Assembly (NCBI GenBank): GCA_003008705.1
Contig: PDUO01000043.1
Span: 188,315 to 252,314, forward strand
Direction of reading: 5' to 3'
Source: Pezicula radicicola
Taxonomy: Eukaryota > Ascomycota > Leotiomycetes > Helotiales > Dermateaceae
Length of the DNA: 64,000 bases
Part shown: one piece after another, positions 14,131 to 26,600 of the stretch
Numbering within the stretch: the stretch's first letter is position 1
How the letters are laid out: each line of letters opens with the position of its first letter
The notes under the pieces: generated by a model
Told to the model about the DNA's origin: nothing
The model's database searches: none
The model's input: the letters and a program-made list of their open reading frames with translations, nothing else
Program-made: the position numbers and the translations under genes

Positions 14131-17060
14131 TAAGAAAATAACTAATAAAACTAACTACCCTTAACTACTTTCTAATTATCTAATACTAACTACCTTATAC
14201 TATAGATAAAAGATACTACTTTAGTTACTAAGGATAAGATACTAAATACTTAGAGAATAACCTTTAAGCTAGTCTATTAATATTACTAACTATAAGAATC
14301 TATATAGATAAGTTAGAAGAGAGAAGCTAGAAGCTAGAAATAACTAATATATAGACTTAAGAAGTTAAGAATTTACTTTAAGAAATATACTTATATATTA
14401 ATAATAGTTATCTTATTAGATTAACTACTAGACGTTAATAAATTATATATATATATATATTTATATATTTATATAACTTTATAATATAGAAAATAAATTA
14501 AATAAAGGTAACTATATCTAAGAACTCTAATTTAAAAACTAATAATCTAGCTTTACTAAAGAAATATCCTTATTAAAAGGGGTTTATAAGACTAACCTTA
14601 GCTTATCCCTTATCTATACTAATATAGATACTTTCAATTATTAGTATAAAGTATAAAGGTTTAATAGAGTAAGTTCTTACCTATAATAAGTATTCTAGAT
14701 AGTCTTATATATATAGATAAAGTCTTAAACTTAGAAGTATTCTCTTTAATAGATATAAGGTTAATTCTTTTATCTAGTTATTCTAGCTTATTAGAGATAA
14801 TCTCTTTTTATTCTATTAGTATTTCCTCTATCCTTTTCTCCTTTAATTTCTCTATTACTTCTATTTCTTGATTATTTCTCTTATTAATCTTAGTTATTTT
14901 ATTTTTAAAAATATCTATAAATAAGAGGGGTAGCTTAAAAATCTCTATTTATTAGTTTAAGTTAACTAGACTAGATAGTAACTATACTAAATAAACTAAG
15001 ATTATAAGAGTCTATCTACTTTAGTAATATAGTATAAGAAAGGATATATTTAACTTATATAACTATTCTCTAACTTTTAATCCTTTACTAAGATCTAATT
15101 AAAATATAAAGATACTACTTTCTATAGCCCTATAACTTTTAGGTAAGGTAAATAAACTTTATATTAAGCTTATCTATATCCTTAACCTTCTAGACTAAGT
15201 AGATTCAATAAGTATAAACTTTATAAGCAAGGGTCCCTTAAATAAGCTACTCTAAAAGTAATAAGTATAGTATAATACTATAGTTACTAGTAACTATAAA
15301 GATATATTTATATCTATCAACTAGTATAGAGGTTCTATATAGCCTAGTAAATAATACTTAATCTAGTCTACTATTATATCTACTTATAAGGATTATATAG
15401 GATTAGAGTCTTTTAGTCTATCTATAATAAGACTTAATTAGGAGTTCTAAACTTATTTACTTTTTACTAGTCTAGGAAGTAACTATAAATAGATAACTCT
15501 ATATAAAGGAGTAAATACCTAATAAAGATATTTAAATATTAATATACTATAGAACTTTAATTTCTAATAATTCTTAGAGTAAAATTATAACTTAGATAAG
15601 GCTCTTCTTATTACTCTCTAGATATTTAAAGATTTCTCTAACTATTAGTACCTTCTTTACAAGGATTCTATTATAGTATAGTAATAGCCCTCCCTTAAAT
15701 ATAAAGGTTATTATAAAAGTTCCTATAGTAGTAATATAAAAGTATAATTAGAGGAGGAGAGTTGGATAAATATATAGTAGAATAGAGACTATAATAAGAA
15801 CTACTAATACCTAATATAAGTAGAGGAAGATTTTATAGAATTATCTATAGAGAGGAGACTAAGAGAGGATAATAATAAGACCTAGAGATAATCTAGTCTA
15901 GATAGATTAGTTAACTAGAAAATAATTAAGTCTAATTAAGTACTTACTACTACTATATAAATATTTTATATATTATATAAGACGAAAGCTATCTAGGAGA
16001 TAAATATAATAAGGGAATAGAAGAGGACTAGACCTAGAGATATTAGACTAATAGAATAATAAATATACTAAAAAGTACTTAAAGAGATACTAATAATATT
16101 AGTAAAAAAGCTAAGATATAAACTAAGAAATAATAGAATTAAATTAATTAGTAAGAGATTACTAGTTTATATACTAGTTATTATAATAGTAGAGAATTAG
16201 AAACTAAGATAAAAGGAGTTAATACTAATATATACTAGATAAATTATAATATCTATAAAAGTTTATAAACTTATAAATTAATACTAGTAAATAAGATAAT
16301 AATAAATTAAATACCTTAAGACTTAATAAAAGAAGGGTTATATAAATAAAATAAGTTAAGAAAGGAGAGGAAGGAGATTAATAAGAGCTAGAATAAGTAG
16401 AATACTATCTACTATAATAGTATATCCTAGAGTAATTTCTATAGTAGTAATTATTAAGAATAAGAGTAATATCTATCTCTATATAGTAGAAAATCTAGTA
16501 TATTAGAAAATTATTTAAATTTTAATATTTATAAATTATTATATAAATATAGATAGTATAATAAATCTATTACTAACTTTAAATATAAAAACTTTTTATT
16601 ATAGTTAATTTAAAAAGAATATTATTAAGAAGAATCTATAATCCTTATAATCTTATTAGTTATTTATAATATATAGAGTTTTCTATTACTTAGAGATAGA
16701 TATTAATATACTTTATAATAAATTAATAGATTAATACTAGACTAAAGAATTAAAATAAGTTACCTTAGTTAAAAATAACTTTATATAGAATATCTCTCTT
16801 TATTTTATATTTTAGAGTTATTTAAATTTTATAAGTAAAGCTCTATTTATTTTAAATTTTATAGAATAATTAACTAAAAGAGACTAAAGATAAATTATAA
16901 ATAATAACTAATATAAGGAAATATAAATTAAATTAAAGAGAGTTAATAATTAAAGATAAAATAAAATATAAGGAAAGAAGAATTATAATTATAATTTAAT
17001 ACTAAAATAAGAAATAAAATAACTAATTAAATATAAAAACTAAAATAAATTATTAATCTA
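14131..17060. other. RIP-saturated AT-rich DNA, unassigned
   Basis: This is the same CA/TG-depleted composition as the flanking blocks. A short (TA)n-rich tract sits near 14,445-14,475. No protein family could be read with confidence on either strand, and no terminal repeats were recognised. Confidence 0.5.
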
Positions 17061-18450
17061 AAATTATTTTACTTATTTCTTCTTCTAATAGATATTAAAT
17101 ACCTTAATTATCTCTCTCTTTTATACTACTATTAATTTAATATTTATCTTTATATTTTCTAATATATAGAATTTTAGCTTAAATCCTTTTAAGCTAGTCT
17201 TATATACTATAGTAAGTTTATTATTAACCTTCTTTTTCTTATTATTAACCTTCTTCTTATTATTAACCTTCTTCTTATTACTAACCTTCTTCTTATTACT
17301 AATCTTCTTCTTATTATTAACCTTCTTCTTATTACTAACCTTCTTCTTATTATTAATCTCCTTCTTCTTCTTATTAGTAGTCTTATCTTTAGGTTCTTTT
17401 AAAGTTTCCTCTAATAAGTATTTCCTTCTATATTATCTATAATTACCTTTATAAAATTTTATATAATATAATAGGGTAGTATCTATAATACTATAATTCT
17501 TCTAAATACTATAATACTCTAATCTACTTTCCTAACTTATAAATACTTCCTTAACTCCCTTTACTATCTCTACTATTAATCCTACCCTTTATTTAATAAG
17601 GAGTTATATATCTAGTTATTATAGAATTTACTCTTCTATCTTCCTTAATCTATCCTTCTCTATATCTAATATATATAGAATTAGTTTAACTAAGTCTTCT
17701 AGCTTTCTAGAATATCCAGGGGGGACTATTATAGTAATCCTCTTAACTTAGTAGATATCTTTTACTCTTTATAATTCTTTACCCTCTTTAGTTTTAGCTT
17801 TACCTCTATATCTCTATTCTATAAAGTTTAATAACTCCTCTTTATTAATTATAATATCTCTTCTAAGTCTAAAAATTATCTAGTCTAGGACTTTATAATT
17901 ATAGATAATAGTTATTAGTCTAAACTTACCTTTATAGTTAATAATAACCTAGGTATCTCTTAAGCTAGACCCTTGATCAAGGTTAAGAAACTCTATTAGA
18001 TTACTAAGATATATTTCTACTAAAAGAGTAATTAAATCCTTATTAACTATAGAAGTTATTTAATAGTCTTTAATCTTATCTTTAGATATATTAGGATTAT
18101 TAATCTTATTATATATATCCTCTATTTTAGTATTAGAATAATTATTATTAAAAGTTTCTTCTTCTACTTTAGTTATTATAATATTTAAATTTATTTATAT
18201 ATTATCTCTTTAGAGTAGTTAAATTTAATTTTTTATATTTTTAGTTTTTTCTTTATTTATAAGTTCTTCTAACTTAGCTAATTTTTTACTAATAAGTATA
18301 ACTTTTTTAGTTTTCTTCTCTTATTTCTTATAAATATTTAATTTTCTATCTATAGTATTTTTAGTCTTTATAGTTTTACTTATCTACTTTTCTTGATTTA
18401 CTATCTAAATCTTTTTTAACTAAGGTACTATTAGTACTATCTTAAAGAAA
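17060..18450 (-). pseudogene. Unrecognised coding relic with lysine-rich C-terminal repeat
   Basis: On the minus strand a protein-like reading runs from about 18,150 to 17,060 with few stops for this block. It includes IEFLNLDQGSSLRDTQVII, IIVPPGYSRKLEDLVKLIL and LDIEKDRLRKIEE, a likely helical region. It ends in a highly basic tail (many KKK) encoded by the 18-bp tandem repeat at 17,227-17,372. I do not recognise the family. The basic tail would suit a nucleic-acid-binding protein such as the first ORF of a retroelement, but this is only inference. Stops fit Gln or Trp codons changed by transitions. Confidence 0.35.
17227..17372 (-). repeat. 18-bp tandem repeat encoding six-residue lysine-rich units
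   Basis: About eight copies of TTCTTCTTATTATTAACC-like units occur in direct order. The copies differ mainly by T/C at one or two positions (TTATTA versus TTACTA, AACC versus AATC). On the minus strand each unit reads K-K-K-V/I-N/S-N, so the period is in frame and belongs to the coding relic around it. Confidence 0.75.
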
Positions 18451-20870
18451 GAATATTAGCTTTAGGATTTTATAAGAAATATAAAATAGAGAATATCTTA
18501 GTATAAGATAAGAAATAAGAGCTTAGAGAGTAAAAGAGGGAGTTTTATAAGTACTTTATTAAACTAGATTTAACTTCCTTAATAAGTAACTCTCTACTAT
18601 ATACTAGTTTTAGTTCCTTATAAGAAAGATAGAAAGATATATTTTATTCTAAGATTTAGCTTTTAAAGTCTCGTCTCTAAGAATAGTTATAAATTATACT
18701 ATACTTATAATTATCTTTTTATTTAGTTATACCTTTATTGAATCTAGTATTACTAAGAGTAATACCTTAATATAAGTATAAGTAACTATAGAAATTTAAT
18801 ATAATAGTTAAGTAAACTCTAGTATTATTCTAATAATAAGTAATCTAGTATTATATATAACCTCTATTACCTTGAACTTAAGTATAATTACCTTAAGGAT
18901 AAGTAAGATATTACTAGTCTCGAGTCTAAGTATAATAGCTATCTAGATATCCTCAAGGTTAGGTACCCTTCTTAATACTCTACTACTATTTAGGACTAGT
19001 TAAATATAGATAATTAATACTATATCTAGTAGTTAATATCTATTTCTAATAACTATAGACTCTTCCTAGATAGTAACTAGTACTATAGCTACTTCTAGTA
19101 TCTATACCCTAAATACTAGTCTTATTATTAGGTTAGATATATAATCTAATATTACTTAGTCTTATATATTCTTTTAGATAGTAATAATAGAGATAGTAGG
19201 GTTTCTTTAAATTAAGTATTTAAATAATAGATTTAAATAATTAATTAATAGAATTATCTTAATTAATCTTTTCTAAGACTTAAAATTATAACTTAATACT
19301 TAGCTCTATAATTACCTCTCTTATTAGAGTAATCATTGATTTAGACCTCTATATACTTATTTCTAGGTACTCTAAGGGTGATAGTACCCTAGACTTATTG
19401 AAACTCCTCTATTCTGAAATTTTAAACTCTTCTAGTATTAATAGAGATTTAAGACTACTAGAAGTAACTTTTTATTTTAATCTAAATCTAATATATCTAT
19501 AGAGTATTTTTACTATATTACTTTAAAGCTATTACTTCTAATAATAAGAGAGTAAAGATATTATATAAACTTATATCTATATAGCTAGATCTATAATTAA
19601 TATATTTATAGTACTACTAAATTTAAAGTCTATTCTAGTTATCTTATTCTTAGTAGTAAGCTTAGTAGTAAGCTTATCTATTACTTATTTTTAGAGGATT
19701 AATAAGGGCTATAAAAATAAATATAACTAGGGCTATTATAAATATAAAGAATTATTACCTTAAATATAATACTAACTTTATTTATATAATATAATAACTA
19801 GACTTAGAATTATAAGAGTAACTAAGCTTCTCTATTAGGAGATATAGATAGAAATCAAGAAGTATATAATATATCTCTTATTAAAGAAGTTTACTAAGAC
19901 TTTATATATCTAACTCCTAGAAAATTAAAGGAGATATAATTAAGTCTAGGATAAAATCTTTAATAATTATAAGTAGTTTTTAAATATAATAGAACTCGAA
20001 TTTAATCCTATCCTAGTTAGTACTAATCTAGACCTACTTTATAGTCCGGAGCTTAATAATCTTAATAAAATAAATAAGCTAATATACCTTATACTACTTT
20101 ATAAATAAGGTTAGATAAGAAAAAATTATAGGAAGATTATAATAAAGAGTTTAGATTAGTCTTTAAGATCCTTTAAGTTAGACTTATAAAGAGATCCTTT
20201 TCTTAAAGAAGAGTTAGAAGAAATCTATTTATATTATAGAAATATTAGACTTTATATTAAGGATTTCTATCAAGAACTAAAATAGACTAAATTATCTATT
20301 ACTAGACTATAAAATTTATTTTATAAATCTCCTTTTAGAGGACTATCCTCGAACTATCTATACTAGATAGATAACTAGTTTACCTTAAGAAGAATTAAAG
20401 CTAGGGATATTATAAGAGAAGGTAGAAATATATCTATAAAGAAGATAATATTATAGAAATATAGGATTATATTATAATAGCTAGAGAAGAAGCTAAAAGG
20501 TCAATAGTTATAGTAATAAGTCTTTCTTAAGACTTCTAATAGATTTTAGTTAAAAGATAAAATATATTAAAAGATTAATTAAGATTAAATATTAAATTTA
20601 CTACCTTCTTAGTATTAGATAAGATAGAAAAAGAAACTATAGTAATAGACTCTAATTAGCTTTAATAAAAATTAGTTTTTTATATTTATTAAATCTCTAA
20701 GTAAGTTTCTAGAAATAACCCCCTTTAGAATCTCTAAGTAGTTTTATTATTAGAGTATAAGTTAATTAATTAATAAATAATACTATAGCTTATAATATAG
20801 TATCTCTTTTAATTTAAAAGATTTAAAACTCCTCTATATAGTATATAAATTAAATATTATTAATTTTATA
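18451..20870. other. RIP-saturated AT-rich DNA, unassigned
   Basis: Composition is the same as the rest of the block. Short stretches with slightly higher GC (for example 18,880-18,970 and 19,320-19,400) retain CTCGAG- or CTTGA-like words, but no gene could be read. No tandem array or terminal repeat is visible. Confidence 0.5.
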
Positions 20871-20871
20871 T

Positions 20872-21615
20872 TAATAATATCTCTCTCTATATACTAAGAT
20901 ATACTTTATAATAAGATAAATTATAAATACTTTAAGTTTAAGTAATTTTAAAATCTTAACCTTATTAAAAAAATTTATTTATTTTTATTTTATAGTATTA
21001 TATACCTCGCCTGAATACTCCTAGCTTATTTATTCTAAAAATTATTATTATATTATTACTACTCTCTTAGATTTATAGAGAGCTTTATTTAATAATATAA
21101 TAGTACCCCTTAACTTATAATACTACTATCTAGCTTTTTTCACCTTTTAAATATATAATGATTGAATATAGATATCGAGGTTTTACTATAAGGCTAAAAA
21201 GCTTCTACCACAGATATAGCTGCCAGGGCGTCCCGTGTCAAAGCACGTTGCCATATAGGCTGATACCTCATCCAATTAAGCGATCAAGGATCGTGGTTAG
21301 TGGCGGTATATTTATAGTAACCTCGGTAAACTTTTAATTATATCTGTGGCTAATATACTAAATGTGTGGCTGCGCGTACTTACCGGGAAATTCCCTGGTT
21401 CCCGACATCCTCCGATTGTGGTAGAGTAGAAAAGTAGCCTGGTGCGGAGTTAGTAAAATCGGCCGTCTACTCCCTAGGGTATAATTCTAAGGACCCTTCA
21501 CTTCCGGCTTTCATTACTTCTGTCTTCGCGCTCCGCCTAGAACGAATTTCCCCGATCATCAGCTAATTCCTCCAAGGGGAAATCGCTCTTGTTATAAATT
21601 TACTGACGATTAAAT
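20872..21615 (-). repeat. Family-B dispersed element, copy 1 (half RIP-saturated)
   Basis: This stretch aligns by eye along its whole length with 49,138-49,805. Shared landmarks are the ATATACCTC..CTGAATACTC segment (21,001 versus 49,267), TTTATAGAGAG (21,070s versus 49,338), CTTTTTTCACC (21,135 versus 49,400), CATATAGACTGATACCTC-like DNA (21,252 versus 49,510) and CTCCAAGGGG near the right end. The left 250 bp is as AT-rich as the neighbouring block, while the right 430 bp has normal GC. The AT-block boundary at about 21,140 therefore lies inside one repeat copy. No coding capacity was established. Confidence 0.7.
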
Positions 21616-21676
21616 AGGATTTTTTTTACCTAGTATATATCAAAGATAGAACAATCTTTGAAGTAGATAATTGATC

Positions 21677-22682
21677 CTATATACTAGAGGAGCTGTGGTT
21701 ACAATAAGAATTTGTGCCACCCGATCGAACGTAGTGTAGACAAAGCCCAATACTGTTGTTCAGCATGTCCAAGCTCTAACAACGGTCTTTCCTATACTCT
21801 GGCGCAGCATGCTTGTACTTATACGTATATACAATACTTAGCTCCTCAGGGATCGGATCAGGCATCTTTTCTACTAAGTCTATTGCCTTAGAGATAGAGA
21901 TATAGAGTAAGCGCGCTGGCTAAAGATCCCTTCTTTCGAGTAACTTTAAATATGTATATATATATTTACTTGTCTATCCACATTTGTGAACACACATCCC
22001 AGTCCCGTCATTTATTCCAGCTATGAGTATTTCAGCTAGTTTCAGCCTTACAAAGCTTCTTTGTCCTTCTAGCAGACCTTTGAATTGGCTTGTCAGTTAC
22101 AGGCCCAAATTAATCAGTATACTACTTACAGAATACCCTCCAGGTTATAGCAGATTCAACCTCCTTGTATGAAAGAGCAAGGTAGGGACCATCGTGGTTG
22201 AGTATTAATTCTCTCGTAATCTCTTTAAACGCTTGTGCGTTCTGGAATAAATATACCGCGGCAGTAAGAAGCATTAGATCTCCAGCTTCGTTTTTACTAG
22301 GCAGAAGCCAATTTGCGCTCGCAAATTTCAGGGTATCAATATAATCATACTTGTCCGCTGTGACGGCAACCCCTAGAACGTCGCCTATAGTAAGGGTTTG
22401 AGGCACCTTATTGTTCCGGTGGTGAATGACGGTACAGATAACCTTTAGCACATCGGCATTGTCTTCGGGCAGTAGTAGCTCTACTGGCCTATCCCGATCG
22501 AGCATATTATAGCCTTCCTTCCAGTCGGGCCTGAACATAGCGGAGAAGGGTTTCGAGGCCGCCTTCAGAAATAGTGAAAGAACATGAAGCTTCGCCTTTT
22601 CCGGCCCAACAACCAGAATAACGTCGCCGTCTACAGCGATCTTGACAGCGGTACTTGGCTTGTTGTCTCTTGGTTCGTCCAT
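21677..22682 (-). pseudogene. BTB/POZ-domain protein gene, first exon intact, later exons with stops
   Basis: The 186-codon first exon (22,682-22,122) starts at ATG and holds a fungal BTB/POZ domain at about residues 12-125: DGDVILVVGPEKAKLHVLS, then KPFSAMFRPDWKEG, then a helical region with LGVAVTADKYDY. BTB domains mediate dimerisation and often bind cullin-3 ligases; this fungal type has no other known catalytic part. A 52-nt intron is likely (donor GTAAGT at 22,129, acceptor AG at 22,078), joining to an exon that reads LLEGQRSFVRLKLAEIL and a CVHKCG motif. A further exon near 21,880-21,680 reads MPDPIPEELSIVYTY and LNNSIGLCLHYVRSGG and ends at TAG 21,677-21,679. Internal stops at 21,974-21,976 and 21,776-21,778 look like changed Trp and Gln codons. 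It could be a mildly damaged allele rather than a dead gene. Confidence 0.7.
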
Positions 22683-22860
22683 GTTGGTTTCTGTAGTAAT
22701 CCCGTCGATTTAGGCTGAAACTATCTCGCCGGCAGGAATCTACGTGGCGGGGCGTCGCGATGGTGATGTAGGAGGAGATGAGTGACCTACCGATAGAATA
22801 TTCGAGAAACCTACTCTTACACTATATATATAACTATTGTATACCATATATGTAACTAAG

Positions 22861-23230
22861 CCTCCTATTGCACCGGCGTAACTCCCGGACTATATTCATT
22901 TCCTCTCTTTAAAATTTAGAGCTACATTATTTCATGATAAGGCCTTTCCTTAAGTACTCCGAATTTTGAAAAAACATTAATAGTCATGATTAAATAAGGG
23001 GAAACAGCGGAAGCGGCGATAGGCGGTATGATTGAAACGATCAATAGTATAATCAAATATACTCTTTTTCTTATTACTAAGTAGTCTATTTAGGGAGAAA
23101 TAGTTAAAGAAAGTAATATATTAATAATAATTTTATAGACTTACAAAGAAAAATTTTATAATTCTAAAACTATAGATTCGTCTTGTTACAGGGTGCGTCT
23201 CGTTATATAGGGACAGACATTAGTATATAA
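22861..23230 (+). repeat. MITE-like family-A element, copy 1 (partly decayed)
   Basis: It aligns with the TIR-bounded element at 56,796-57,206. It starts with GCACCGGCGTAACTCCCGGACT, matching that element's left TIR. It continues with AAAATTTAGAGCTA, CGGAAGCGGCGAT, AAAGAAAGTAATATATTAATA and GGGTGCGTCTCG in the same order and spacing. The right TIR is not recognisable; after GACAGACATTAGT the sequence diverges or is mutated. It lies between the BTB gene and the next AT-rich block. Confidence 0.7.
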
Positions 23231-23329
23231 CATTATCTTATCTAACTCTTATATCCTTCTCAGGGCTGATAGCTCTCTTAGGTATTGCGTCGGATACGGT
23301 GCGTGATTAGGTTATGAGACAAGATCCCT

Positions 23330-23720
23330 TTACTAGAGTCTTAATAGGTTGTATATAAATTATATTGTCTGATTTAATGTATAAGATACCTTCCTCGAGA
23401 GTGATATCTCTAATAATAGACTCTGTAGTTACTTCTTTATTATTTCATTATAAATTTAGAAGAAGTAGTCCTTCTAGTATATATCTTCGATCTTGGTTTA
23501 TAAGCTTTTCTTCGTATTCGTGAGTTGTATATAAAGGTCTTTATACTCCTTCTACTTCTTCTTCGAGGCCCAGTTGATAAACCTATTCTCCTACTTGATC
23601 TTAGTATATAAGGCCTTAAATCATTGCTCGAGCTCTACAATACCTAGATCCGCTACTAAGAGGTGGTTTATTACCTCGCTAGGTACCTCTTTTAGGGTAC
23701 CTAGGTTATAACGAATACTT
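23330..23720 (-). pseudogene. DUF3435-like C-terminal fragment (tyrosine-recombinase family)
   Basis: The minus strand from about 23,720 reads YNLGTLKEVPSEVINHLL, then DLGIVELEQ, YKDLYIQLTNTKKSL and KIEDIY*KDYFF with scattered stops. This helical, lysine-rich pattern (a residue run like D-P-E-I-V-x-L-E, then a spacer, then YxxLxxQLxNxKKxL) matches what I recall of the C-terminal part of DUF3435 proteins. These are fungal tyrosine recombinases related to Crypton elements and to Starship captains. The catalytic N-terminal domain is not visible, because the fragment abuts a Tc1-type relic at 23,720. Identification is moderate and rests on pattern similarity alone. Confidence 0.4.
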
Positions 23721-23739
23721 ATATATATAAATATCTAGG

Positions 23740-24860
23740 TAAGGTACTTAGATAAGACTATAATAGAAGAGGATATAGAAGATACTAAGCTTGTTATTAA
23801 ATATTAGCTTGAAGAATAGATATAATTATAGTAGGCTCTTTATAATCTTATTAAAGCTATAGTATTATCTAATTCAATACTAGACTAAACCTTTAATGAT
23901 TTTATAGCTAGTAAAGGTCAAGAGCTAATTATACTCTTCTAGTAAGCTCAACTATAGAGTATTAGTTTTATAAAACTTATAACTTTTAGTAGTTTATTTA
24001 GTATTAGTAAGACATTAACTAAAGTATATTATAAGTACTATATTAAGAGAAGATAGATAGGCTTTTCTTCTTTTATATTTTAGGGCTCTTTTACTTAGAT
24101 AAAGAAGGGTCCTTGTTATTATTAGAAAGATAAAACTAAGAAAGAAAAGGAGGAATTAAAGAAGGATTTAGCTACTTGTAATATAACTTAAGTTAAATAT
24201 AATAAAAGGGAATAGGAGCTTTTAAATAGGATAGAAAGAATAAAGCTTTAAAATAATATTCCTAGGCTAAAGCTAAAGTAGAAATATTCTAAAGAGAATA
24301 GTACTTATATTTAAAGATCTATAAAAGAAGGAATTTACTAGTATAGATAAGTTCTTAAAGCCTTTAATTCTTCTTTTATTAACTAGAATAGATACTAAAA
24401 GATTATATTAGAGTTTTTACTTTTTATTATTTTATAAGGAATATTAAAAGAACTATCTAGGTACTCTTATATAAGAAGATAGAGTAGGTCTATATTCTTT
24501 ATATTATTAATAAGAGATCTTTAATTTTTAAGAGATTTATAAACTTCTCTAGCCTAGGAACTCTCCTGATTTAAATACTATTGAGTCTTATTAGTTTTTA
24601 ATAAAGAGGGAAATAATAGAGAAGGGTATCCCTACTAGTAAGGAGTAATTAAAGAAGGATTAGATTAAGTATTAGGATGAGTTACTATAAGAGAAGATAT
24701 AAGCTTGGATTAAAAGGTTTCTAATTTATATTAAAGAGATAATAAAGCTTAAAGGAGGTAATAAATATAAAGAAGGAAGGAAAATAGAAAGACTAAAGGA
24801 TAGTATTTACTATTAGATAATAGGAAGAGAGATAGAATAGTATATCTTTAAAATAGAGAT
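23740..24860 (+). mobile_element. RIP-destroyed Tc1/mariner-type transposase relic (DD34E)
   Basis: The plus strand reads as a Tc1-type transposase with many TAG/TAA stops. The second catalytic aspartate lies in EDR (Asp codon 24,478-24,480). The hallmark NSPDLNTIE follows, with the glutamate codon at 24,583-24,585. The glutamate is the 35th residue after the aspartate, giving the canonical DD34E spacing. Downstream YxFLIKRE and a basic tail complete the C-terminus by 24,860. The N-terminal HTH region is too mutated to delimit, and no terminal inverted repeats were found. This family differs from the intact element at 53,630-55,029. Confidence 0.65.
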
Positions 24861-25690
24861 AATTTTATTAATTTTTAAACCCCTATATTATAGAGTTTAT
24901 ATTATATAACTCTTATTTATATAGTAGGTTCTAGTAGAAGTAAAGTTTATAGGGTATATACCCTATAATATAGTATCTCTATTCTCTAAGTTTAGGTCTT
25001 TAAATATATTTACTAATATTTAGTCTAATTCTATAATCCTCTTAACTAGTGAAGGAGTATATAGAAGGTACTTATCCTTGAGGTCTTATCTAATTTAATA
25101 GAAGAGTTAGAGAATAGTTAAGGTTATTAAGTACTAATAGTCTAAGGATTCTATATAAATCCTCTACTCCTATCTAATCAATAAACTTAATTATAATATT
25201 ATATAAATAAGGAATATTCTTATTAGAATATTAGTTTTTAATATTAATTCACTATATTATATAAGTATACTAGCTTATACTAGACTAATAAGAAGCTACG
25301 CTAAGCTAGGCCGCGCTATACCACTAGTCTAATCGGGACTAGTCTTTGTTTATAAACTTATATAAGTAGACTACTACTCTACTTAGTTATTAGAAAGGAT
25401 TATCTACTACTCAATAGACTAATTAAGTATCCTACTTATAATATCAAGAGGTTATCTATAGTCTAAGTAAACTAATAGTTCCCCCTTATAATAAACTCTA
25501 AATTTATTTATAGTATAATTATTCCTACTATATAAGGGTTAGAGATAACCCTAGATATTAAACTATAAAATCTAATTTATATTTTACTAGAAATACTACC
25601 TTTTTAACTAACCTATAAGATCCTTTAGGTATAAAGTTAGTATACTAGTTATATTAAATACCTTACTACTTTTAAATATAATAGTTACTC
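24861..25690. other. AT-rich DNA, unassigned
   Basis: No gene family was recognised. A short GC-richer patch around 25,290-25,340 contains GCTAGGCCGCGC. A minus-strand reading near 25,230-24,930 (DKYLLYTPSLVKRIIELD) is protein-like but unrecognised. Confidence 0.4.
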
Positions 25691-26600
25691 TATACAAGGC
25701 TCTTAGTAAGGATAATAATATTCTAATTTAGATTAAATATCCTTAAAGAAGAATAGAGTTTTTCAACTACTTAACTAACTATAGAGCTAAAAATTAAGGA
25801 TATTATTTCTTTTTACCTTAGTATAGAAAAATACCAAGCTAGTAATTCAGCGCTCTGGTTATCTAGGAGCTTTAATATCTATATACCTATCTTTATTAGT
25901 CTACCTTCTAACCTAGACTTAGTACTTATTCAAGTTCCCTTATTTTATAAAGTTAAGGAAGCTAGGTTTCAAGGTAATATAAAAGAAAAACTTTACTATA
26001 AAGTTACTTTATATTTATAGATATAAGAATATTATCCTAATATTCCTATACCTTTTCTCTTTAGATTTAGATTTCTAGATAGTTAGATAATATATTTTCT
26101 TTAATTTATATTTATATCTACTAATGTTTTTAATCTTAGTTTATATCTCTAGGAAAAGATATTAAAATATATAGGCTATATTAATATCTAAGTAAAAGAT
26201 ATTAATTAACCTTAAAATTAAGCTATATAGTTATAAGTAGGATTTCTAAAGGGAATATACTTTTTATTTCTTAGGAGATATTCTATAGTAATAAGACTAG
26301 CTATAAAAATCTCTTCTATAATCTAGTTTATATTATCCTCTAGCTAAATAAACCTATATTAGTATATATTGATTCTCTAACCTTAAATAATAAAGGCTCT
26401 ATTACCTTAACTAATTAATCTTTAACTCTATAGCTTTAATTATTAGAAAATAAAGGTATCTTAACTAATATTAATAGAGACTTAACCTACTTAGTAGTAG
26501 AATTATACCTTCTAGATCTCCTAGGTTACTATAATAATTATATCTACTATTAGCTAAACTCTATCTATAATAAGGATAATAGCTAGTAATAATTAGTAGT
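25690..26600 (+). pseudogene. APH-like kinase relic, RIP-saturated
   Basis: Across frames, the plus strand reads pieces matching fungal aminoglycoside-phosphotransferase-like kinases. They are a RSGYLGS-like N-terminal segment near 25,850, VPLFYKV near 25,940, NIKEKLYYKVTLYL and EYYPNIPIPFLF (25,976-26,065; the usual pattern is EKLxxEVxTYxWLQ..CPxxPIPxL), then LENKGILTNINRDLTY and LGYYNN (26,440-26,540). The catalytic loop (HxD...N) could not be located and may be lost. Stops are frequent TAG/TAA. The pattern is parallel to the better preserved kinase pseudogene at 52,943-55,560, so the two are probably members of one expanded family. Confidence 0.45.

Noticed and set aside
4862..21130. Mitochondrial or organellar DNA as explanation of the AT-richness
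   Set aside because: No organellar gene, tRNA or rRNA was recognised, and the readable relics are nuclear transposons. The CpA/TpG depletion fits RIP.
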